Shown here piece by piece: positions 34,555 to 43,297 of a stretch of 64,000 bases of DNA. Source of the DNA: an uncultured Ruminococcus sp. (lineage in GTDB: Bacteria; Bacillota; Clostridia; Oscillospirales; Acutalibacteraceae). Location of the stretch: NCBI GenBank assembly GCA_902798755.1, contig CADBYC010000019.1:1-64000 (forward strand). The letters are read 5' to 3'. The notes under the pieces were generated by a model that was given only the letters and a program-made list of their open reading frames with translations, was not told the DNA's origin and searched no databases. The first letter of the stretch is position 1, and each line of letters starts with the position of its first letter. The position numbers and the translations under genes were made by a program.

Positions 34555-35307
34555 ATGAACATGTTTAACGCTGAAAAAATCAAGAATGAATGTGTGCAAT
34601 GGATCCGCGATTTCTTTGAAGAAAACGGCAAGGGCTGTAACGCCGTTGTCGGTATCTCGGGCGGTAAGGACAGCTCGATCGTCGCCGCGTTATGCGTAGA
34701 AGCGCTGGGCAAGGACAGGGTCATCGGCGTGCTGATGCCTAACGGCGAGCAGGCGGACATCGACAAGGCACAGCTCTTAGTCGACACCCTCGGCATCAAG
34801 CACTATATCATCAATATCAAGGACGCGTATGAGGGCGTGATCAGACAGCTCCCCTTTGAGCCGACGGCGCAGACCGTGCAGAACCTGCCGCCGCGCATCC
34901 GCATGGCAACACTGTATGCTGTATCTCAGAGCCACAACGGACGCGTCGCGAACACCTGCAACCTCTCTGAGGACTGGGTAGGCTACTCCACCCGTTACGG
35001 CGACAGCGTCGGCGATTTCAGCCCGTGCTCCTTTTTGACGGTCGATGAGATGAAGCAGATCGGCAGACTCTTGGGACTGCCCGCGGAGCTGGTAGACAAA
35101 GCCCCCTCCGACGGACTTTGCGGCAAGACCGACGAGGATAACCTCGGCTTTACCTACGCCGCTTTAGACCGCTATATCCGCACAGGCGAGATCGACGATC
35201 CCGCGATCAAAGAAAAGATCGACTATAAGCACAGGATCAATCTGTTCAAGCTGCAACTCATGCCCGCGTTCAAGCCCGATATCCCCATCGCGGAGATTCA
35301 TCAATAA
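34555..35307 (+). CDS. nadE: NAD+ synthetase, ammonia-dependent
   Basis: A 250-residue NadE. The PP-loop VVGISGGKDSSIVAAL is near residues 29-44, with YAVSQSHNGRVANTCNLSED and PSDGLCGKTDEDNLGF later. It converts deamido-NAD to NAD+ with ATP. There is no N-terminal glutaminase domain, so it uses free ammonia. Forms an operon with the nicotinamidase-like gene, making a short NAD salvage unit under the dyad promoter. The ATG at 34561 is an alternative start. Confidence 0.93.
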   Translation: MNMFNAEKIKNECVQWIRDFFEENGKGCNAVVGISGGKDSSIVAALCVEALGKDRVIGVLMPNGEQADIDKAQLLVDTLGIKHYIINIKDAYEGVIRQLPFEPTAQTVQNLPPRIRMATLYAVSQSHNGRVANTCNLSEDWVGYSTRYGDSVGDFSPCSFLTVDEMKQIGRLLGLPAELVDKAPSDGLCGKTDEDNLGFTYAALDRYIRTGEIDDPAIKEKIDYKHRINLFKLQLMPAFKPDIPIAEIHQ

Positions 35308-35334
35308 AACTCGACGATCATTTTCACAAGAACA

Positions 35335-35376
35335 GACCCGATAGCTGACATGGAATCAGTTATCGGGTCGCTTTTA
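35335..35376 (+). terminator. Terminator after nadE
   Basis: GACCCGATAGCTGA (35335-35348) pairs with TCAGTTATCGGGTC (35356-35369), one G-U pair, followed by GCTTTTATT. Confidence 0.85.
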
Positions 35377-35400
35377 TTGAATACCTCTTGTTTCCATTAT

Positions 35401-35439
35401 GAAAAAAGGTACCGAACATCATTACGACGCTCGGTACCT
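35401..35439 (-). terminator. Terminator of the feo operon
   Basis: AGGTACCGA (35407-35415) pairs with TCGGTACCT (35431-35439); the A-run on the left gives TTTTTT on the minus strand, 15 bases beyond the last feo gene. Confidence 0.85.
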
Positions 35440-35453
35440 GTATGGCAAGATAG

Positions 35454-35630
35454 TTACTGTTTATGACAGGAGCCTGACATCGCGCAGCCCTTGCAGTTGC
35501 AGCAATTGCAGGCGACCGACTTGCCCTGCTTCTTCTTTCTGACCATGCTGACGATGATCGCCGTCACGATCGCTATCAGTACGGCACAGATGATGATGGT
35601 GCCGATGTTGTTTGATATCCACGTAAACAT
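35454..35630 (-). CDS. FeoB-associated cysteine-rich membrane protein
   Basis: A 58-residue protein: one transmembrane segment (about residues 9-30, TIIICAVLIAIVTAIIV), a short basic stretch RKKKQGK, then a cysteine cluster CNCCNCKGC and CHKQ at the C-terminus. This is the FeoB-associated Cys-rich pattern (Pfam FeoB_associated). It probably sits beside FeoB and handles ferrous iron at the inner face, which is inference. AAGGAG precedes the ATG and feoB ends 50 bases upstream. Confidence 0.85.
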   Translation of the reverse strand: MFTWISNNIGTIIICAVLIAIVTAIIVSMVRKKKQGKSVACNCCNCKGCAMSGSCHKQ

Positions 35631-35680
35631 GATGTCAACTCCTTCTTATCGGACGGTCATTAAGAACCTGACCGTGACGA

Positions 35681-38158
35681 TTATTTTATCTTGACCTTTT
35701 TGGTCAGCTTGCTGGCTTCCTTATAGGGCTTGAAGAGCATGAACAGCATACCCGCGATCAGCAGGATGGAAACGATCAGACCGATCACATTCAAATGACC
35801 CGTGAACGCGCCTCCGATCTGGTTGATGCACAGGGCAATCACATACGCAAAGCCGCACTGGTAAGCGATGGCGAACGCCGTCCACTTGCCTGAGTTCATC
35901 TCTCTCTTGATCGCGCCCATCGCCGCGAAGCACGGAGCGCACAGCAGGTTGAACACGAGGAACGAGAAGCCTGTCACGCCGGTGAACACGCTCGCGAGCG
36001 TCGCCCATGTAGAGAGCTCTCCGCCGCCGTACAGTACGCCCATCGTACCGACGATGTTTTCCTTGGCGATCAGACCGGTGATAGAAGCGACCGTCGCCTG
36101 CCAGTTGCCCCAGCCGAGCGGAGCGAAGATCCAGGAGATCGCGTTGCCGACCGCGGCAAGGATACTGTTGCCGATCTCTTCTTCACCCAGCATGGTAAAG
36201 CTGCCGTCGACCCAGCCGAAGCGGGAGAGGAACCACAGAACGATAGTGGACAGCAGAATGATGGTGCCTGCCTTCTTGATGAATGACCAGCCGCGTTCCC
36301 ACATCGAGCGCAGGACGTTGCCGAGCGTCGGCCAGTGGTAGGCGGGCAGCTCCATGACGAACGGAGCGGGTTCGCCCGCGAAGGGCTTGGTCTTCTTGAG
36401 CATGATGCCGGAGATGATGATCGCCGCCATGCCGATGAAGTACGCGCTTGTCGCGACCCATGCAGAGCCGCCGAAGATCGCGCCCGCGATCATCGAAATA
36501 AAGGGAACCTTCGCGCCGCAGGGGATAAAGGTGGTAGTCATGATAGTCATGCGGCGGTCGCGCTCATTCTCGATGGTACGCGACGCCATGATGCCGGGGA
36601 TACCGCAGCCTGTACCGATCAGGATCGGGATAAAGGACTTGCCCGACAGACCGAAGCGGCGGAAGATACGGTCGAGTACGAAAGCGATACGCGCCATGTA
36701 GCCGCAGGCTTCAAGGAACGCAAGCAGGAGGAAGAGGACGAGCATCTGCGGTACAAAGCCCAGTACCGCACCCACGCCTGCGATGATACCGTCAAGGATC
36801 AGGCTCGACAGCCACTCGGGAGCGTTGGCGGCTTCCAGCCAACCGCCGACAATGGCGGGGATACCGGGCACCCATACGCCGAACTGAGCGGGATCGTCGG
36901 GCTTGCCTTCGTTCTTCGCAAACACCTCAGCGGCTGATTTGACGTCCTTTCCTGTGGAGGTTTCCTCCGATATCTCGAGGGTCTCTTCGTCTTCGACCTC
37001 ATAAGTGAATTCGTCTGTATCCTTTACGCTTGAAGCGAATTTGTTGACTTCTGTCACCGCAGCGGCGGGATCGTATTCTTCGGACTCGGAATCGAGCGCC
37101 GAGAGCAGGTCCTCATTTCCTGCCGCCTCTGCGGAACCGGTCAGCACACCGATCGCCTCGGCATGCTCCTCATACTGGGCGGTGCCGATACCGAACAGGT
37201 GAAAACCGTCGCCGAACAGTCCGTCGTTTGCCCAGTCAGTCGCCGCCGTACCGACGGTGACCATCGAGATGTAGTACACGAGGAACATGACGACCATGAA
37301 GATCGGCAGGCCCAGCCAGCGGTTGGTAACGACCTTGTCGATCTTGTCAGAGGTCGAAAGCTGTGCCTTCTGCTTGTTTTTATACACGCTGTCGATGATC
37401 TTGCCGATATAGACGTAACGCTCGTTGGTGATGATCGACTCCGCGTCGTCGTCATATTCTTCTTCAACAGCCTTGATATCATTTTCGATATGCTCGAGGG
37501 TCGTGGAGGACAGTCCGAGCTTTTCGATGACCTTATCATCACGCTCAAAGATCTTGACAGCATACCAGCGCTGCTGTTCTTCGGGCATATCATGCACGCA
37601 GGCTTCTTCGATATGAGCGATCGCATGTTCTACCGTACCGTCGAAGGGATGCTTCGGGACGGGCTTCTTCTCCTCCGCCGCCTTGATCGCGGCTTCGGCG
37701 GCTTCGATAACGCCCTTGCTCTTGAGCGCCGAGATCTCGACGACCTTACAGCCCAGCTGACGGCTCAGCTCCGCCGTGTTGATCTTCACGCCTGTTTTCT
37801 CCACGACGTCCATCATATTGATGGCGATGACGACGGGGATTCCCAGCTCACAGAGCTGAGTAGTCAGGTACAGGTTGCGCTCGAGGTTGGTCCCGTCTAC
37901 GATATTGAGGATCGCGTCGGGACGCGAGTCGATCAGGTAGTTACGCGCGACGACCTCTTCCATCGTGTAGGGAGAGAGCGAATAGATACCGGGCAGGTCG
38001 GTGATGGTCACGTCGGTGTGCTTTTTGAGCTTGCCTTCCTTTTTCTCTACCGTTACGCCGGGCCAGTTGCCGACGAACTGATTCGAGCCTGTCAGGGCGT
38101 TGAACAGGGTGGTTTTACCGCTGTTCGGGTTGCCCGCTAAGGCGATCGTGGTTTTCAT
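35681..38158 (-). CDS. feoB: Ferrous iron transporter FeoB
   Basis: An 825-residue inner-membrane iron importer. The N-terminal G domain has AGNPNSGKTTLFNALTG, DLPGIYSL and INMMDV. A long acidic insert (about residues 340-440) sits in the first membrane part, followed by the core with GTGCGIPGIMASRT and FIPCGAKVPF, the cysteines of the proposed pore. It drives Fe2+ uptake under anaerobic conditions. It lies after two feoA genes and before the Cys-rich partner in one operon. Confidence 0.95.
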   Translation of the reverse strand: MKTTIALAGNPNSGKTTLFNALTGSNQFVGNWPGVTVEKKEGKLKKHTDVTITDLPGIYSLSPYTMEEVVARNYLIDSRPDAILNIVDGTNLERNLYLTTQLCELGIPVVIAINMMDVVEKTGVKINTAELSRQLGCKVVEISALKSKGVIEAAEAAIKAAEEKKPVPKHPFDGTVEHAIAHIEEACVHDMPEEQQRWYAVKIFERDDKVIEKLGLSSTTLEHIENDIKAVEEEYDDDAESIITNERYVYIGKIIDSVYKNKQKAQLSTSDKIDKVVTNRWLGLPIFMVVMFLVYYISMVTVGTAATDWANDGLFGDGFHLFGIGTAQYEEHAEAIGVLTGSAEAAGNEDLLSALDSESEEYDPAAAVTEVNKFASSVKDTDEFTYEVEDEETLEISEETSTGKDVKSAAEVFAKNEGKPDDPAQFGVWVPGIPAIVGGWLEAANAPEWLSSLILDGIIAGVGAVLGFVPQMLVLFLLLAFLEACGYMARIAFVLDRIFRRFGLSGKSFIPILIGTGCGIPGIMASRTIENERDRRMTIMTTTFIPCGAKVPFISMIAGAIFGGSAWVATSAYFIGMAAIIISGIMLKKTKPFAGEPAPFVMELPAYHWPTLGNVLRSMWERGWSFIKKAGTIILLSTIVLWFLSRFGWVDGSFTMLGEEEIGNSILAAVGNAISWIFAPLGWGNWQATVASITGLIAKENIVGTMGVLYGGGELSTWATLASVFTGVTGFSFLVFNLLCAPCFAAMGAIKREMNSGKWTAFAIAYQCGFAYVIALCINQIGGAFTGHLNVIGLIVSILLIAGMLFMLFKPYKEASKLTKKVKIK

Positions 38159-38267
38159 TTACATACCTCATTTCTTGGTTAGTGTTCCCTAACTGTTAGT
38201 TAAAAAATATGTGGATCACGCCGATACATCGCCTGTAAACGACTTGATAAAGGCGCGATCACACCGA

Positions 38268-38489
38268 TCATTCTACCTCTACCATCGCGGCGTCAGCCTT
38301 GCGGATCGAGAGCTGGTAACCGCGTACGGTGACTTCCATCGGGTCGCCTAAGGGAGCGACCTTCTGCACCTTGATCTCGACGCCCTTGGTGATGCCCATA
38401 TCCATGATGCGGCGCTTGACGGCGCCCTCGCCGTGGAGCTTCTTGACCTTGCAGGTACTGCCGATCGGGACTTCGCGTAATGTGTTCAT
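38268..38489 (-). CDS. feoA: FeoA-family protein (second copy)
   Basis: A 73-residue SH3-like protein: VPIGSTCKVKKL, RRIMDMGITKGVEIKV and YQLSIRKADAAMVEV match FeoA. It is thought to regulate FeoB at the cytoplasmic face. It follows the first feoA after a 13-base gap and precedes feoB by 109 bases. A good AGGAGG is present. Confidence 0.9.
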   Translation of the reverse strand: MNTLREVPIGSTCKVKKLHGEGAVKRRIMDMGITKGVEIKVQKVAPLGDPMEVTVRGYQLSIRKADAAMVEVE

Positions 38490-38502
38490 AGTGACCTCCT
38501 CA

Positions 38503-38730
38503 TTATATCATGATCTTCTGCGCCATTTCCTTGCTGATCGCAACGCGCGCATCTTTTACTTTGACGATCAGGTTGCCGCCCATAGAGCTGACGACCGTGA
38601 CGACGGCGCCCGATACGAAGCCTAAATTTTGCAGATGAGCCCGTACCTCCGCGTTTCCGCCGATTCGTTTGATAATGTTTTCTTCGCCGATGACGGCTAA
38701 GGTGAGCGGCATAGCGATCCCCTTTTCCAA
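38503..38730 (-). CDS. feoA: FeoA-family protein (first copy)
   Basis: A 75-residue FeoA-like protein (AHLQNLGFVSGAVVTVVSS, DARVAISKEMAQKIMI). It is only distantly similar to the second copy, so the two probably have different roles rather than being a recent duplication. It is the first gene of the feo operon, directly downstream of the two DtxR/IdeR-like boxes. Confidence 0.9.
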   Translation of the reverse strand: MEKGIAMPLTLAVIGEENIIKRIGGNAEVRAHLQNLGFVSGAVVTVVSSMGGNLIVKVKDARVAISKEMAQKIMI

Positions 38731-38753
38731 AGTGTTATTGCATGCTAACTTGA

Positions 38754-38772
38754 TTAGCTAAAGCTAACCTAA
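38754..38772 (-). promoter_or_regulatory. DtxR/IdeR-like iron box 1
   Basis: TTAGCTAAAGCTAACCTAA matches 15 of 19 positions of the DtxR/IdeR consensus (TTAGGTTAGCCTAACCTAA). It lies in the feo leader. Confidence 0.7.
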
Positions 38773-38790
38773 GAGCATTATTTTAGGTCA

Positions 38791-38809
38791 GACAGTTAGC
38801 CTAACCTAA
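38791..38809 (-). promoter_or_regulatory. DtxR/IdeR-like iron box 2
   Basis: GACAGTTAGCCTAACCTAA matches the same consensus at 15 of 19 positions, with the right half perfect. It starts six bases downstream of the -10, an ideal place for iron-dependent repression. Confidence 0.75.
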
Positions 38810-38814
38810 CGTTT

Positions 38815-38843
38815 ATTATATCAGCCGATTTGCGGTTTGTCAA
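38815..38843 (-). promoter_or_regulatory. feo operon promoter (perfect consensus)
   Basis: On the minus strand TTGACA (38843-38838), exactly 17 bp, TATAAT (38820-38815). An unusually strong promoter that needs repression, fitting the adjacent iron boxes. Confidence 0.85.
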
Positions 38844-38929
38844 TACGTCGCCCGCATTTTCTTTTATTGGACAAATTTTGGCTTTTGATGTATCATCAAT
38901 ACAGAACGATGATGACGACAGGTGGACCT

Positions 38930-39199
38930 ATGGAACATCAAACCGAAAAGGGCAATTTTACTTATATTCTCCAATGCGGGGACGGCTCGCTGTACTGCGG
39001 CTGGACCAATGATCTCGAAAAGCGTCTTGCCGCTCACAACGCGGGCACTGCGTCCAAATACACCCGCTCGCGCCGCCCTGTCGAGCTGATCTACTTTGAA
39101 GAATTCGGGACAAAGCAGGAGGCGATGAGCAGGGAGTATCAGATCAAGCGCCTGAAAAGGCAGGAGAAACTCGCGCTGATCCGTCACGGCAAGGACTGA
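38930..39199 (+). CDS. GIY-YIG domain protein (UPF0213/YhbQ-like)
   Basis: An 89-residue single-domain protein: FTYILQCGDGSLYCGWTN carries the GIY-YIG strand pair in the YIL-YCG form, followed by LEKRLAAHNAG, KYTRSRRPVELIY and a helical end. Small GIY-YIG proteins of this type are linked to DNA repair or RNA metabolism, without settled function. I use the ATG at 38930, which has AGGTGG upstream and gives the standard family start. It is divergent from the feo operon. Confidence 0.85.
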   Translation: MEHQTEKGNFTYILQCGDGSLYCGWTNDLEKRLAAHNAGTASKYTRSRRPVELIYFEEFGTKQEAMSREYQIKRLKRQEKLALIRHGKD

Positions 39200-39214
39200 T
39201 TTGATATATGGAAA

Positions 39215-40099
39215 CTACTCCGTTCTGACAAAGGAGTAGCCGATCTGCGCCATGAATCTCTCCGCGATCGGGGTCATCGCCTGATACTTGTTACGAATCA
39301 GATAGAGCTTTGTTTCGAGCTTCGGCGACAGCGGACGGAACACAAGCCCGCTCTGCTTTGAGGTATTGATCAGCTTATCAAAGGTCAGAAGATAGCCCAG
39401 CCCCTCTTTGACGAACACAGACGAGTTATACGCCAGACGGAATGAGCCTTCAAGATTCAGCTCGCTCATACGCTCCCCCGCCCATCGCGGGATATCGTTT
39501 TTCCATGACTGCTGAGAACAGAACAGCGGCAAACCGACAAGATCGTCCACGAGGACGGTCTTTTTCTTTGCCAAGGGGCAGTCGGCGGGCATGACGACGC
39601 CCCAGACGTCCGCTTTGGGGACCTCGATATAATCGTATTTCTTCTTATCGGGCGTATCGCACAGCACGGCGAAATCGAGCAAGCCCTTGTCGAGCTTTTC
39701 GGTGACCTGCTCCGTGTCGCCGCTAGTGATGTGATAATTCAGCCTCGGGTAGAGATTCTTCAGCGAGCGGATGGCGCGCGCCAGATAGCGGATCTGATAG
39801 GATTCGGCAAGCCCTAAGTACAGATCGCCGCCCGTGATATCGTCGAGGGAGAGGAACTCGCGCTCGATCTTGTCCGCCATCGTCACCAGATCCTCTGCCC
39901 TGTCGCGCAGGAGCATGCCCTCGTCCGTCAGCGAGATACTGAAGCTGTGGCGCTCAAAGAGCTTTTTGCCCAACTCGTCCTCCAGCGATCGCAGGGCTTT
40001 GGACAAGGTAGGCTGGGTCACATGCAGCAGCTCCGCAGCCTTTGTCATGTTCTCCTCCCTCGCTACGGCGAGAAAATATCGAAGCGTTCTGATCTCCAT
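39215..40099 (-). CDS. LysR-type transcriptional regulator
   Basis: A 294-residue LTTR. The N-terminal winged helix is clear (LRYFLAVAREENMTKAAELL, then HVTQPTLSKALRSLEDELGK), followed by a periplasmic-binding-like effector domain with DLYLGLAESYQIRYLARAI. The ATG at 40099 has AGGAGG; the upstream in-frame ATG at 40120 does not. It is divergent from the hydrolase, lipoprotein and CMD-cupin genes, which it most likely controls. The effector is unknown. Confidence 0.92.
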   Translation of the reverse strand: MEIRTLRYFLAVAREENMTKAAELLHVTQPTLSKALRSLEDELGKKLFERHSFSISLTDEGMLLRDRAEDLVTMADKIEREFLSLDDITGGDLYLGLAESYQIRYLARAIRSLKNLYPRLNYHITSGDTEQVTEKLDKGLLDFAVLCDTPDKKKYDYIEVPKADVWGVVMPADCPLAKKKTVLVDDLVGLPLFCSQQSWKNDIPRWAGERMSELNLEGSFRLAYNSSVFVKEGLGYLLTFDKLINTSKQSGLVFRPLSPKLETKLYLIRNKYQAMTPIAERFMAQIGYSFVRTE

Positions 40100-40202
40100 A
40101 TTGTCCTCCTGATATTCCAAAAAGTCATATCCTGATATTCATTATAACCATTAGCGCAATCAAAATCAATATGGTAAGATAAAATCGTCAAGAAAAAGGA
40201 CG

Positions 40203-40430
40203 GTGATATGGTTGAATGAAGATCTGACGGCAATACTGACCGACATCGGTCTTTCAAAGGACGAGATCAATTTAGCGCATAAGCTGAGCGACGCGGGTCA
40301 AAACGATGAACTGCAAAAGCAGCTGAGGCTGTGCCGATGCGATCTGATGGACGAAATGCACATCACACAAAGAAAAGTTGACAACTTGGATTATTTACTC
40401 AGACAACTCAAAGGAGGAACATTATCATGA
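40203..40430 (+). CDS. Small helical hypothetical protein
   Basis: A 75-residue protein, likely starting at GTG 40203 or TTG 40212, with two helices (LTAILTDIGLSKDEINLAHKL and the C-terminal RKVDNLDYLLRQL). It has no recognised domain; proteins of this shape are often annotated only as helical regulators of LysR-linked operons. The 4-base overlap with the next gene indicates coupled translation. Confidence 0.65.
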   Translation: MIWLNEDLTAILTDIGLSKDEINLAHKLSDAGQNDELQKQLRLCRCDLMDEMHITQRKVDNLDYLLRQLKGGTLS

Positions 40431-41419
40431 TGAAAACAGCAGATTTAGTTTTAACACAGGAATGGGACAAGACATTTGAGAAAAGTGACAAGGTCGATCA
40501 CAGCAAGGTGACCTTCATCAACCGCTACGGCATCACCCTCGCGGCGGACATGTACGTTCCGAAGAACGCGGACGGCAAGCTGCCCGCGATCGCGGTATGC
40601 GGTCCGTTCGGCGCGGTCAAGGAGCAGTGCTCGGGTCTGTACGCGCAGACGATGGCACAGAGAGGCTTTCTTACCATCGCGTTCGATCCGTCCTTTACGG
40701 GAGAGAGCGGCGGTACGCCGAGATACATGGCTTCTCCCGACATCAACACCGAGGACTTTCAGGCGGCGGTGGACTTTCTGTCCTGCTGTGACAAGGTCGA
40801 CCCCGAGCGCATCGGTATCATCGGTATCTGCGGCTGGGGCGGCATGGCGTTGAACGCAGCGGCGATCGACACCCGTATCAAGGCGACGGTCGCCTCCACC
40901 ATGTACGATATGACCCGCGTGAACGCGAACGGCTACTTTGACTCTGAGAACAGCGAAGAACAGCGCCATGAGAAAAAGGTCGCGCTGAACAATACGAGGA
41001 CCGAAGAATACAGAAAGGGCGCATACTCCCGCGGCGGCGGCTGTCTGCCGCTCCCCGTGCCCGAGGACGTGCCGTTCTTCGTCAAGGACTACAGCGAATA
41101 CTACAAGGGCAGAGCTTATCATGAGCGTTCGCTCAACTCCAACGACGGCTGGAACACGATCGGCTGTCTTTCCTTCATGAATCAGCCGATCCTGCGATAC
41201 ACCAACGAGATCCGCTCCGCCGTTCTGGTGATCCACGGCGAAAAGGCGCACTCCTGCTACTTCGGCAAGGACGCCTTTGAGGACATGACTAAGGGCAGCA
41301 AGTATGCCGACAACAAGGAGCTCCTGCTCATTCCCGGCGCGGTGCATACCGATCTGTACGACAACACCGACGTCATTCCCTTTGACAAGATGGAGGACTT
41401 CTTCTCGAAAATGGTATGA
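40427..41419 (+). CDS. Alpha/beta hydrolase with cysteine nucleophile elbow
   Basis: A 330-residue alpha/beta hydrolase. The nucleophile elbow reads GIIGICGWGGMA, so the central residue is Cys rather than Ser, as in YcjY/dienelactone-hydrolase-related enzymes; DVIPFD and LIPGAVHTDLYD near the end hold the acid and the catalytic His. The substrate is unknown. It is cytoplasmic, with no signal peptide, and heads the operon opposite the LysR regulator. Confidence 0.8.
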   Translation: MMKTADLVLTQEWDKTFEKSDKVDHSKVTFINRYGITLAADMYVPKNADGKLPAIAVCGPFGAVKEQCSGLYAQTMAQRGFLTIAFDPSFTGESGGTPRYMASPDINTEDFQAAVDFLSCCDKVDPERIGIIGICGWGGMALNAAAIDTRIKATVASTMYDMTRVNANGYFDSENSEEQRHEKKVALNNTRTEEYRKGAYSRGGGCLPLPVPEDVPFFVKDYSEYYKGRAYHERSLNSNDGWNTIGCLSFMNQPILRYTNEIRSAVLVIHGEKAHSCYFGKDAFEDMTKGSKYADNKELLLIPGAVHTDLYDNTDVIPFDKMEDFFSKMV

Positions 41420-41447
41420 CCCCTTTCACCCACAAGGAGTGACTGAT

Positions 41448-42062
41448 ATGAAAAAACGACTCTGCCTGCTCTTAGCAGTCGCATTGACAGTTGTACTGAC
41501 GGCGTGCGGCAATGCGGCTGACAAAGCGAAACCGACCGCAACCGTACAGGCAACACAACCGACCGTCAGCGCCACGCAAGCGCCGACAAAATCACCCGAA
41601 ACACAGGAGATGACCGCCGTGACACAAGCACCGCAAACCGAACCGACTCCCATGGAGACCGCCGCGCCTGAGATAGCGACAGAGATCATTCAGGAAGAAC
41701 CCTCGTCGGCAGGCGACCTGCAAATGCTGATCAACGGCACAGCCGTCGCGGTCGCGTGGGAGGATAACGCGGCAGTGGATACACTCAGGGAGCTGTGTAA
41801 CGGTCAGACGCTCACCATTGATATGTCGATGTACGGCGGCTTTGAGCAGGTCGGCTCGATCGGCACACAGCTGCCGCGGGACGACGTCCAGACCACCACC
41901 GAAGCGGGCGATATCATGCTGTACGCAGGCGATCAGATGGTCGTGTTCTACGGCTCTAACTCATGGGCTTACACGCGACTGGGTCGTATCACCGACAAAT
42001 CGCAGGTTCAGCTTTCCGAGCTGCTTTCGGGCGGCAACGTTACCATCACGCTCACTTACTGA
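41448..42062 (+). CDS. Lipoprotein with cyclophilin-like domain
   Basis: A 204-residue lipoprotein: lipobox VVLTAC near residues 15-20, then a Thr/Pro-rich linker (about 25-95) and a C-terminal cyclophilin-like barrel of the type found in bacterial DUF proteins (LINGTAVAVAWEDNAAVDTL, YGGFEQVGSIGTQLPRDD, GDIMLYAGDQMVVFYG). No prolyl-isomerase active site is evident. It may bind a ligand at the cell surface. AAGGAG is eight bases before the ATG at 41448. Confidence 0.75.
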   Translation: MKKRLCLLLAVALTVVLTACGNAADKAKPTATVQATQPTVSATQAPTKSPETQEMTAVTQAPQTEPTPMETAAPEIATEIIQEEPSSAGDLQMLINGTAVAVAWEDNAAVDTLRELCNGQTLTIDMSMYGGFEQVGSIGTQLPRDDVQTTTEAGDIMLYAGDQMVVFYGSNSWAYTRLGRITDKSQVQLSELLSGGNVTITLTY

Positions 42063-42078
42063 TCCAACGGAGGACACT

Positions 42079-43167
42079 ATGAAAAAACTGTTGACCGCTA
42101 TCATCGCCATGCTGATGATCTCCGCGCTTATACTGAGCTCTTGCTCGAATGCGAATACAACCGCTTCTAAAGATGAAGCGACGTCTGCCCTGTCTGCAAC
42201 TTCCGCACCGTCCGCGACTTCCGCATCGTCTGCCCTGTCCGCGACTTCCGCATCGTCTGCCCTGTCCGCGACTTCCGCGCCGTCTGCGGCGACAGCGGAA
42301 ACGGCGGCAAGCGCTGAGTCGATCTTCCGCGATCCTTACGCGACCGAGAACCGCTACGATATCCCGTCTTCGATGTTTGAAAAGCAGAGCGGCGTCGATT
42401 ACGGCAGGCTCGACAAGGACGTGACCTACTATTCGACCGTCGCGGGCGACGACAAGCAGGTGAACGTCCTCCTGCCCGCGGGATATGACGAGAGCAGGGT
42501 CTATCCAGTGATGTACGTTGTTCACGGCTTTGACGCAAACCACAACAGCCATGTCGGCACCGACTCTTATCTGACTCTGCTGTACGGCAATATGCTCAAA
42601 GAGGGGCTGACGGTCCCGATGATCCTCGTCGGCATCGATATGTATACCGACAAGCTCGCCGATAAAGAGGAAAAGACCTTTCGCGAGCTGAGATATATCT
42701 ATGACAAGGTCATCGACGAGATCAAGATCGACCTCATGCCCTTTATCGAGCAGACCTATCCTGTCAGCACCGAGCGCAAGGATACCGCTGTAGCAGGCGT
42801 ATCGGAGGGCGGCGCAAAGTCGCTGTGTATCGGCTTTAACTGGCTCGATGAATTCGGCTGGATCGGCGGCTTCGCGCCCGACGCGAATGTTATCCCCACG
42901 GGCGACGATCCGTCCAACTACTGGTTTGACCCGTATATGCAGGAATTCCCCCGGCCGAACGAAAGCAACACGCCCTACTACGTCTACATGGCGGTAGGCA
43001 GCGACGACCCGTGGAATATCGACTGCACCTTCCTCTATCGCGACAAGCTCAACGAGATCGGCGTGAAGAATCAGACCGACTACGCGCAGGGCTACGGTCA
43101 CGACAGCGAATTTTGGGGGCAGTGCTACTATAATTTTTTGACAAAGGTATTCCAACCTGCCGACTGA
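42079..43167 (+). CDS. Lipoprotein esterase (feruloyl-esterase-like fold)
   Basis: A 362-residue secreted alpha/beta hydrolase. The lipobox ILSSC lies near residues 18-22; a linker of Ala-Ser-Thr repeats follows (about 30-72). The catalytic domain has YVVHGFD, AGVSEGGAKS with the nucleophile Ser, and GYGHDSEFW with the catalytic His, the pattern of esterase D/feruloyl-esterase-like enzymes. It probably removes acyl groups from plant polysaccharide or xenobiotics at the cell surface. GGAGG precedes the ATG at 42079. Confidence 0.8.
   Translation: MKKLLTAIIAMLMISALILSSCSNANTTASKDEATSALSATSAPSATSASSALSATSASSALSATSAPSAATAETAASAESIFRDPYATENRYDIPSSMFEKQSGVDYGRLDKDVTYYSTVAGDDKQVNVLLPAGYDESRVYPVMYVVHGFDANHNSHVGTDSYLTLLYGNMLKEGLTVPMILVGIDMYTDKLADKEEKTFRELRYIYDKVIDEIKIDLMPFIEQTYPVSTERKDTAVAGVSEGGAKSLCIGFNWLDEFGWIGGFAPDANVIPTGDDPSNYWFDPYMQEFPRPNESNTPYYVYMAVGSDDPWNIDCTFLYRDKLNEIGVKNQTDYAQGYGHDSEFWGQCYYNFLTKVFQPAD
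42184..42291 (+). repeat. 27-bp tandem repeats in the esterase linker
   Basis: Units of 27 bases starting TCTGCCCTGTC at 42184, 42229 and 42256, with an 18-base partial unit at 42211, encode SALSATSAS-like repeats. The unit length is a multiple of three, so copy change alters linker length without breaking the frame. Confidence 0.8.
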
Positions 43168-43297
43168 ATGTGGTATAATAACCGTATAAATCCGATTATT
43201 ATACAGTTTTATATGCTTGCCCGGTTTGCCGCTTTGCGACAACGGACGATGACTGATTATACTGTCAAAACAATCTGATGACAAAGGAGATAATCAT

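Noticed and set aside
36335-36937. 200-codon frame opposite feoB
   Set aside because: Antisense to the FeoB core, highly charged composition, no ribosome site.
42184-42291. Possible CRISPR-like array
   Set aside because: The 27-bp units are directly adjacent, lack spacers and are in frame within a lipoprotein linker.
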